NCBI RefSeq assembly: GCF_024171605.1
Contig: NZ_JALKAA010000010.1
Coordinates: 1 to 49,078, forward strand
Direction: 5' to 3'
From: Pontibacter sp. HSC-36F09
GTDB taxonomy: Bacteria; Bacteroidota; Bacteroidia; Cytophagales; Hymenobacteraceae
Length of the DNA stretch: 49,078 nucleotides
Position 1 is the stretch's first letter; the number at the start of each line of letters is the position of its first letter. Shown here piece after piece: positions 42,506 to 49,078 of this stretch. The notes under the pieces are model-generated. The model was given only the letters and a program-made list of their open reading frames with translations. It ran no database searches and was not told where the DNA came from. Both the position numbers and the translations under genes were made by a program.

Positions 42506-42517
42506 GGTACTGTGTAA
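42487..42517 (-). promoter_or_regulatory. Candidate PadR operator (two direct repeats)
   Basis: AAGGTACTATGTAA (42487-42500) and AAGGTACTGTGTAA (42504-42517) differ at one base and are 17 bases apart, covering the -33 element and spacer. Autoregulation of PadR genes is common; the assignment is an inference. Confidence 0.55.
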
Positions 42518-42738
42518 AAATAATTACGAAACTTTTTCTAAAGGGTTTAAGTGGCAGCTAATTGTGGATAAAAATGATTATTTTTGGATGCGAAAAAATG
42601 TCGCATAAAGTCAACTAATTCAGTTTCTGAAGTGTTAGGAGTCAAATTGACATACCTGAGGAGCGGTAAATTTTTTTTTTTACAGCTGAGCGAATAAATT
42701 CTTTTTAAGACCACTGAAGTGACAGTATACCTGTGCCT

Positions 42739-43833
42739 ATGAACAGATTTACCCTTTCTGTATTTATTGTCGTGTTGTGTTTTGTGGGTGGGGCCGTGTG
42801 TGCGCAGGTGTCCACGCCGAAGTACAGCAACGAGTTTTTGAACATTGGCGTAGGAGCCAGGGCGCTAGGTATGGGCAATGTGCAGGTCGCTTTTGCAGAC
42901 GATGCCACGGCTGGCTTCTGGAACCCGGCCGGTCTTGTGCAGCTCCCAAACAGGTATAACATCTCCCTGATGCACTCCGAGCTATTCGCAGGTATAGCCA
43001 AAAACGACTTCGGAAGCTTTGCCATGCCTATAGACTCCAGTAGCGCGCTGGCCGTTTCGGTGATCCGCCTCGGCGTCGATGATATTGTGGACACCCGCCG
43101 TCTGCAGAACGAGTATGGCTACATTCAGTACGACAGCATCCGTTTCTTCTCTGTAGCCGATTATGCTGTGCTACTTTCCTATGCCCGCAAGAGCAATTTG
43201 ATTGAAGGCCTAACACTGGGTGTGAATGCCAAGATTATCTACCGCAACGTAGGCGAGTTTGCCAATGCCTGGGGTTTTGGTTTTGATGCAGGTGCCCAGT
43301 TGCGTCACGGTACCTGGCAGTTTGGCGTGATGGCCAAAGACGTAACAACCACCTTCACCGCGTGGACCCACAACGTAGAAGCACTGGAGGCAACCTATCA
43401 GCAAACCGGCAACGACCTGCCCGAAAGTACAGCCGAACTCACGCTTCCTCGTCTGGTGCTCGGATCCGCCAAGAACTTCACTTTCTCTGACAAGATCACA
43501 GGTATACTGGCTACTGATGTTGATTTTACTTTCGACGGCCGACGCAATGTGCTCCTCAAATCCGACTTTGCCTCCGTGGACCCACATGTGGGGATGGAGC
43601 TAGCCTATGCCCAGACCGTGTTTGTACGCGGCGGCCTGAATAACTACCAGCAGTTCCGGAATTTTGACGGGGGCATGTCTTCTAAAGTGCAGCCCAACTT
43701 TGGGGTAGGCTTCCAGAACAATGGATTGAACATCGATTTAGCGATGTCACGCATCAATGGCAGCGATGGTAATACGGCCAATGCTGCGGGTCTTTATTCC
43801 ATTATCATTTCGCTAGGTTATTCTTTCAATTAA
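42739..43833 (+). CDS. PorV/PorQ-family outer-membrane protein (PorV2-like)
   Basis: A 364-aa outer-membrane barrel of the FadL-like PorV/PorQ family, part of type IX secretion, which shuttles cargo from the translocon to the surface sortase. Signal peptide about 1-22 (VVLCFVGGAVCAQ). The start of the mature protein, FLNIGVGARALGMGNVQVAF, is the family signature; NPAGLVQL and the terminal SLGYSFN complete the barrel. It is followed 29 bases later by a giant C25-type protein with a sorting domain, matching the PorV2-PorU2 pairing. The ATG at 42739 is used; the in-frame GTG at 42733 adds two residues. Confidence 0.87.
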   Translation: MNRFTLSVFIVVLCFVGGAVCAQVSTPKYSNEFLNIGVGARALGMGNVQVAFADDATAGFWNPAGLVQLPNRYNISLMHSELFAGIAKNDFGSFAMPIDSSSALAVSVIRLGVDDIVDTRRLQNEYGYIQYDSIRFFSVADYAVLLSYARKSNLIEGLTLGVNAKIIYRNVGEFANAWGFGFDAGAQLRHGTWQFGVMAKDVTTTFTAWTHNVEALEATYQQTGNDLPESTAELTLPRLVLGSAKNFTFSDKITGILATDVDFTFDGRRNVLLKSDFASVDPHVGMELAYAQTVFVRGGLNNYQQFRNFDGGMSSKVQPNFGVGFQNNGLNIDLAMSRINGSDGNTANAAGLYSIIISLGYSFN

Positions 43834-43862
43834 AGACATACGGTTTCAAGTTTTTTCAGCCG

Positions 43863-46800
43863 ATGAAAATAAACAGAATCTTCCAACAGTTTTTACTCGT
43901 TAGCGTGCTGACATTAGGTCTGCAGGCAACTGCCCAAGCCCAGTCGCCCACGCCCTACGGCAACGAGTGGATTGACTACAACAAAACCTACTACAAACTC
44001 AAAGTAGTTAACACCGGCCTCCACCGCCTCAGCTACGGCTTCCTGGACAGCCTTGGGCTGGCCGGCACCAATCCGCAACATTTCCAGCTTTTCAGAAGAG
44101 GCAAAGAAGTCGCCATCCACGTAGCTGGCGAAACTGATGGCAGATTGGAAAGAGAAGACTTTATTGAGTTCTATGGTGAGCGAAACGATGGTAGGTTGGA
44201 CCAGGACTTGTATAAGAATCCGGCGCATCAGCCGCATCAGTTGTATAGCCTCTATACTGATACAGCTGCTTACTTTTTGACGGTAAATCCTGCTGGGGGT
44301 AAGCGGATGCAGCAGGTGAATCCTTCGCCGGCGGGGAAGACACCGGAGCTGTATGTACTAAGGAAGGTGACGCAGATTTTTGTGGATCTCTATTATAGTG
44401 GTATGACCTATAATAGTTCGGTAAATAGGAATGATGTAAAAGCTCAACACTCCTGGATGGATGCTGGTGAAGGATTTACTTCTACATCTAGTGCTGAAAA
44501 GAAAAGCTATGATTTCACTGCTGTAACAAATGTTGTAAATACTGGTCCTAAACCGAGGATTGAGCTAAACCTTATTGGTCCCAACGCTACTACTCAGACA
44601 GGTATTATTAATGTAGAACCTGCTTCAGGAATAGCGAGACAAATAACGTCTTTTATGTTTAGAGCATATGATTTTCAGCATGTGCAAGGGCAAATTGAGT
44701 TTTCGGATATTTCAACCAATGGTAAGGTAACGATACAAATCATCCCGAATGCTGTTCAAGGTAGCAATGTCAGTGTGTCGAACATGCGTATTACGTACCC
44801 TCATCGAGTGACTTTATTAGGTAATACATTGCTGTTTAATACAGATTCAACTCGTGCAGTAAATCCATATTATGAAATAGAAAATACCACAGCCAATTCC
44901 ATTGCATACGACGTTACAGACCCTTATAATCCAAAGCGTATTGAAGGTGCTCTGAGTGGTAACAGAAAGGGGTTTGTGATACAGACTGGTCCTGGATCAT
45001 CTCATAAAGTACTAGTAGCAAATACAAGTAGTACGTTTAAGCCAGCCAGTAAAACTGCTTCCATCCGCTTTAGGCAGATTACCCCAAATGATCATAACTA
45101 TATTATGATTACAAATAAACGCTTAATGAAAACTGTTGCTGGTATCCAAAAACCAGCTCCACTTGAGTATGCAGCTTACAGAGCCTCAGCGCCGGGCGGT
45201 GGATACGATACGCTTCTTGTGCAAATGGATCAGGTAGTAGACCAATTTCATTATGGAGAATTTTCTTCCAATGCTATACGAAAGTTTATGCTTTATATGC
45301 TTACTTCTGCGCGCCCTAAACAACTATTTCTAATAGGTAAGGGTATGAAGTATGCTGATCCTGATTACAGGTCCTTAAGGGATAGTCACTGGACAGGTGC
45401 TCATAATAGGTATAGCTTTTATCATGTCAATGCGAGACACCCTAAAGTACATGAAATGGATTTGGTACCAACAGGTATGGTACCCGCTTCAGATGTTTTT
45501 TTCTCTTTTGACTTTAGGAATAATCGCTTTGAGCCACGAATACCGACAGGTCGATTACCCGCCACAACCCCTGAAAATATAATAGCTTATTTGAATAAGG
45601 TAAAAGAGCATGAAAGTCTACCAGATGGGTTAGAATGGCGTAAAAATATTTTCCATTTAGGAGGAGGGCATGCGGGGCCAGATCAAGCCGATAGGTACAG
45701 AGGCTTTTTGAATGAGTATAAAAGGAAAGCTGAAGGAATACACCTTGGGGCAAATGTCAATTCATATTTCGTTAACTTCCAGCCAGGTAATTTTCTTAAT
45801 GTTTCCTCCGAGGTTAATGCAGGGCTTTCATTATTGACTTTTTTTGGTCATAGCTCTCCTGTAGTCACAGATCTTGAGATTGGTCTTGTATCCACTAACG
45901 TAAATGGTTACAGGAACAAGGGTAAATATCCGGTGATTTTGATGAATGGGTGCTATAGTGGTGATGCCTACTTTCATAATAAAAACTCTTTTGGTGAAGA
46001 CTGGCTGGTTACTCCAGACCGTGGAGCCATTGCCTTTATGGCACAATCATTTATAGGAGGTGATACACCATTAAATTCATTTTCAGACAAATTCTATGAA
46101 GTTGCTTTCAATGATGATGAATTTTATGGTAGTACAATTGGTGATATCCACAAGGAAACTATCAGAAATGCGCAGGTTAGTACTAATGATGTTAATATTG
46201 CTACGATGACCCAAATGGTGTTGCAGGGAGATCCAGCAGTCAGAATGTATTCACCTGGTAAACCTGATTATACGTTTGAAAACAATCAGGTTTCAATAAA
46301 AGACGCTCGTGGTGATATTGCTATAGCAGTGTCAAGTGGCTTTACCATTGCAATAAATGCGATGAACTTAGGCAAGGCTATTACTGACTCTGTACAGATA
46401 GGCATTAAACGTATACTACCAAATGGTTCTGAATTGGCTACAGTAACAAATAAAGTGAAGCCTGTACATTATAAAGAGCAATTAATGCTTCATATTCCAA
46501 ATGTCGATATTTCTGCCGCAGGTATGAATAGGTTTGAAGTATACTTAGATTATGAGAATGGGGTTGATGAGCTAAATGAAAATAACAATATTCTGGAAGT
46601 TCAGCACTTCCTTCCAAGTTCAGGTTTATCCGTCCTGTCTCCTATCGAATTTGCAATTGTAACTGAAAAATCAGTAAATCTGATGGTACAGTCTACTCAA
46701 TTACGTGCTGAACCCAAAGGTGTTTACTTTGAACTCGATACTACAGATACTTTCTCATCTTCGCTCAAGCAAAGTTTCCAAGCCCAAGCTGGTGTGTTAC

Positions 46801-48923
46801 CAGCTTGGGAAGTAATACTCCCAACACAACTTGTTGATAGCACCGTGTTCTACTGGAGGGCAAGATTTGATAGTTTTGCAAAGGAAGAAGATACTATTTG
46901 GGTAGAAAGTTCTTTTAGATATATCGATGCCAGTACAGGTGGTTGGTCACAAAGCCATCCAGGACAATTTGCTAAATCTGAATTTGATAAAACATCAATT
47001 AGCAATGCGGCAGGCTGGAACTTTACACCTTTACTCAGCAATATAGAAATTAGAACCGTAGGGGGCGGTAAAAGGTTTAAGACACCAGACTATGGAATAT
47101 TTATTAACAGCGTTACACGGGTAGATAATGCGTGTGGTGGATTTATGTCATCAGATGCTCCACTTATGTATTTTCTGGTTATTAATAATACGACCTTAGA
47201 AGTAGTGTCTGTACCAGGATTTACACCTTGTAGATTTATGGGGGGGCTTTACCAATTTGGTAATCTGAATAATGTATCAGCGCGAACAACAGTCCAACGA
47301 TTCTTAGAGACTATACCTGAAGACTATCATGTAATAGCGATGAGTGTAAACAAGGTGCCATTTGGAGAGTTCTCTCCTGAATTAAAGGCTGCATTTAATA
47401 AATTAGGATCTAAATTAATTAACGAAATAAAGACAGGGTACCCTTTTGCTATGATAGGACAGCAGGGGGGGGCAATAGGAAGTGCGCAAGAATTAACAGC
47501 GGGCTCACCTAATCCTCTAGAACAAGATATTAAATTGATCCATCAAGTAAGTTCGTATAATACTCAAGGCTCTATTACCTCCAGTATCATTGGGCCTGCA
47601 CTAACTTGGAGCAGCTTGCATTATAATATTGAACGCTATAAAGCGGGTAACGACAGCTACAAGCTGAAGTTGTTTGGTATTGGAGCAGATGGCAATCGCG
47701 AGTTGTTAAATGATGCAATAACGACTAAAACTTTTAACTTAAGTCAGGTAGATGCCATAAAATACCCGCATTTGCAACTGCAAGCTGAGTTATCTGATAC
47801 GGAAGACCGAACGGCACCACAACTAAAACAGTGGATGGTTTATTACCAGGCGGCACCGGAAGGGGTGATAAGGCCGGACTTGGTAGAAGTTAATGATGAA
47901 ATAATAACACAGCAAGCGAGTAGGGGTCGGATTGAGATGCCGATGGCGTTTCAGAATGTGACGCCGTATGCTTTCCGGGACTCAATTACGGTGGAAGTAA
48001 CCCTGACTGGAGAAGGTATAGAACCACGAGTGTCGCGGTTCAAAATTGAAGCCCTGCAGGGCAATAAGACAGCTACGTTCAACCATGCTATACCCACGCT
48101 TGACTTGGATGGTAGTTACAAGTTGTCGTTGTACGTGAACCCACAGCTGCAGCCGGAGCAACAGTACCAGAATAACATTTACGAAGTGAACTTTGCCGTA
48201 AAATCGAAACTACATCCTATTATGGATGTGGCTTTCGACGGGGTGCATATTATGGACGGAGAACTGGTGGCACCTAGTCCGCTTATCAGTATTACCATGA
48301 AGGATGAAAACAAGCATGTATACCTGGAGAATGCTGATGCGATGCATGTGACGCTTGTTGATGAAATGAACAACCAAAAGGACGTCACAATAGGTAACAA
48401 TCCGGGTGAAGTTCAGGTTTTCCCTGCAGATGAAAAGAATGATTTTCGTTTTGAGTATAAACCTAAGCGGTTAGAAAATGGCAGGTACAAACTGGTTGTC
48501 CGAGGAAATGATGCAACTGGTAAAGCCTCTGGGCTTTCTGCCTACGAAATTAACTTCATGGTAGACAACGAGTCAAAAATCACAAACTTCTACCCGTATC
48601 CGAACCCATTCTCTACCAAGACACAGTTTATTTTTACCCTAACCGGCGGTGTAATTCCAAATGATTTTAAAATTCAGATTATGACCGTAACAGGTAAAAT
48701 TGTGAAGGAGATCTTGCGGGAGGAAATCGGGCCGATCCGTATTGGTAACAACAAAACGGAGTATGCCTGGGACGGCACTGACATGTATGGCGACAAGCTA
48801 GCCAATGGCGTGTACCTGTACCGTGTGGTGATGCCGAAAGATACTGAGGAGATGAAGCACATCTGGAAGAAAGGAGATAAGGGCTTCGTGAATGGTTATG
48901 GCAAGGTTTATATCCTGCGGTAA
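43863..48923 (+). CDS. Type IX sortase-like C25 peptidase (PorU2-like), 1686 aa
   Basis: A giant exported protein with the gingipain-type caspase-fold domain: catalytic His663 in LLTFFGHSSP and Cys697 in LMNGCYSGDAY. The signal peptide (about 1-26, ending QATAQAQ) is followed by a beta-rich propeptide-like part (about 30-420), the peptidase (about 430-800), Ig-like repeats (about 820-1580), and a terminal FlgD/sorting-type domain (FYPYPNPFSTKTQFIF; YAWDGTDMYGDKLANGVYLY). It is longer than classical PorU (about 1100-1200 aa) and is consistent with the PorU2 group; whether it cleaves sorting domains or a special set of substrates is unknown. Base composition changes sharply inside the gene: about 44.4-47.7 kb is AT-rich, the ends are not. 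The last gene of the window; a terminator follows. Confidence 0.9.
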   Translation: MKINRIFQQFLLVSVLTLGLQATAQAQSPTPYGNEWIDYNKTYYKLKVVNTGLHRLSYGFLDSLGLAGTNPQHFQLFRRGKEVAIHVAGETDGRLEREDFIEFYGERNDGRLDQDLYKNPAHQPHQLYSLYTDTAAYFLTVNPAGGKRMQQVNPSPAGKTPELYVLRKVTQIFVDLYYSGMTYNSSVNRNDVKAQHSWMDAGEGFTSTSSAEKKSYDFTAVTNVVNTGPKPRIELNLIGPNATTQTGIINVEPASGIARQITSFMFRAYDFQHVQGQIEFSDISTNGKVTIQIIPNAVQGSNVSVSNMRITYPHRVTLLGNTLLFNTDSTRAVNPYYEIENTTANSIAYDVTDPYNPKRIEGALSGNRKGFVIQTGPGSSHKVLVANTSSTFKPASKTASIRFRQITPNDHNYIMITNKRLMKTVAGIQKPAPLEYAAYRASAPGGGYDTLLVQMDQVVDQFHYGEFSSNAIRKFMLYMLTSARPKQLFLIGKGMKYADPDYRSLRDSHWTGAHNRYSFYHVNARHPKVHEMDLVPTGMVPASDVFFSFDFRNNRFEPRIPTGRLPATTPENIIAYLNKVKEHESLPDGLEWRKNIFHLGGGHAGPDQADRYRGFLNEYKRKAEGIHLGANVNSYFVNFQPGNFLNVSSEVNAGLSLLTFFGHSSPVVTDLEIGLVSTNVNGYRNKGKYPVILMNGCYSGDAYFHNKNSFGEDWLVTPDRGAIAFMAQSFIGGDTPLNSFSDKFYEVAFNDDEFYGSTIGDIHKETIRNAQVSTNDVNIATMTQMVLQGDPAVRMYSPGKPDYTFENNQVSIKDARGDIAIAVSSGFTIAINAMNLGKAITDSVQIGIKRILPNGSELATVTNKVKPVHYKEQLMLHIPNVDISAAGMNRFEVYLDYENGVDELNENNNILEVQHFLPSSGLSVLSPIEFAIVTEKSVNLMVQSTQLRAEPKGVYFELDTTDTFSSSLKQSFQAQAGVLPAWEVILPTQLVDSTVFYWRARFDSFAKEEDTIWVESSFRYIDASTGGWSQSHPGQFAKSEFDKTSISNAAGWNFTPLLSNIEIRTVGGGKRFKTPDYGIFINSVTRVDNACGGFMSSDAPLMYFLVINNTTLEVVSVPGFTPCRFMGGLYQFGNLNNVSARTTVQRFLETIPEDYHVIAMSVNKVPFGEFSPELKAAFNKLGSKLINEIKTGYPFAMIGQQGGAIGSAQELTAGSPNPLEQDIKLIHQVSSYNTQGSITSSIIGPALTWSSLHYNIERYKAGNDSYKLKLFGIGADGNRELLNDAITTKTFNLSQVDAIKYPHLQLQAELSDTEDRTAPQLKQWMVYYQAAPEGVIRPDLVEVNDEIITQQASRGRIEMPMAFQNVTPYAFRDSITVEVTLTGEGIEPRVSRFKIEALQGNKTATFNHAIPTLDLDGSYKLSLYVNPQLQPEQQYQNNIYEVNFAVKSKLHPIMDVAFDGVHIMDGELVAPSPLISITMKDENKHVYLENADAMHVTLVDEMNNQKDVTIGNNPGEVQVFPADEKNDFRFEYKPKRLENGRYKLVVRGNDATGKASGLSAYEINFMVDNESKITNFYPYPNPFSTKTQFIFTLTGGVIPNDFKIQIMTVTGKIVKEILREEIGPIRIGNNKTEYAWDGTDMYGDKLANGVYLYRVVMPKDTEEMKHIWKKGDKGFVNGYGKVYILR

Positions 48924-48954
48924 GCTCTAAGCCAAAGAGTCATCCATATAAAAT

Positions 48955-48984
48955 AAAAAGGAGCGCCGTCAGGCGCTCCTTTTT
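48955..48984 (+). terminator. Intrinsic terminator after porU2
   Basis: AAAAAGGAGCGCC pairs with GGCGCTCCTTTTT (13 bp) around a 4-base loop. It lies 31 bases past the stop codon. Confidence 0.9.
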
Positions 48985-48985
48985 T

Positions 48986-49078
48986 GCGGCTATACCTTGC
49001 GGCTATACCTTGCGGCTATACCTTGCGGCTATACCTTGCGGCTATACCTTGCGGCTATACCTTGCGGCTATACCTTGC
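48986..49078. repeat. 13-bp tandem repeat, seven copies, open at the window edge
   Basis: The unit GCGGCTATACCTT repeats without variation seven times plus two bases to the window end, so the true copy number is unknown. Each unit contains the TATACCT motif that is interspersed through the window. Confidence 0.97.

Noticed and set aside
48986..49078. CRISPR or coding repeat at the right edge
   Set aside because: Unit is 13 bp with no spacers; a 13-bp period changes frame each copy, so it does not encode a repeat protein.

Overview
The window looks like chromosomal DNA of a Bacteroidota bacterium of the order Cytophagales, most like Hymenobacteraceae (Pontibacter or Rufibacter type); the genus is an inference from family content. 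Evidence: a PorV2/PorU2 type IX secretion pair, a cargo-like protein with a C-terminal sorting domain, TAnnTTTG promoter elements, menaquinone and complex I genes, a PspC/DUF2807 membrane protein under a PadR regulator, and small Bacteroidota-style lipoproteins. No rRNA, tRNA, CRISPR array or recognisable transposase was seen.

Layout. 0-1.3 kb: an orphan ORF framed by attC-like cores, then a GNAT acetyltransferase. 1.3-6.2 kb: a small lipoprotein and an arginine cluster (arginine decarboxylase, arginase, argS). 6.35-6.8 kb: a DUF559 nuclease gene bounded by near-identical 30-bp inverted repeats, a candidate mobile cassette. 6.9-15.6 kb: glutathione peroxidase, menA, aldo/keto reductase, nicotinamidase, PIG-L deacetylase, a TonB-type outer-membrane barrel protein and a DEAD-box helicase. 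15.6-16.1 kb: an AT-rich island with a 27-codon ORF and its own terminator. 16.2-25.8 kb: CoA transferase, a conserved unknown, phenylalanine hydroxylase, a newly read 47-aa membrane protein, a secreted phosphatase-superfamily protein, a CotH-like secreted protein, ABC-F ATPase, SPW and RDD membrane proteins, murI. 25.85-26.5 kb: a gene-free island of hairpins plus a 159-bp palindromic MITE-like element. 26.5-32 kb: a YgiB/YgiC-like pair, map, and nuoHIJK without the rest of complex I. 32.3-42.5 kb: a T9SS cargo-like protein, iscSU-X-iscA on the minus strand, mce, tsaC, cca, a lipoprotein, and the padR-pspC unit. 42.7-48.9 kb: porV2-porU2. The window ends inside a 13-bp tandem repeat.

The most unusual signal is sequence-wide. 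The heptamer AGGTATA/TATACCT (extended form CAGGTATAGC) occurs roughly a hundred times by eye, in coding and non-coding DNA and in all three frames, against about six expected by chance. Inverted pairs form terminator-like hairpins after three genes, three copies sit in tandem at one start codon, and the same core is amplified in the 13-bp tandem repeat at the right edge. A second theme is hairpin-type repeats: the DUF559 flanks, the MITE-like element and the hairpin array share a C-run/G-run architecture that suggests REP-like mobile DNA.
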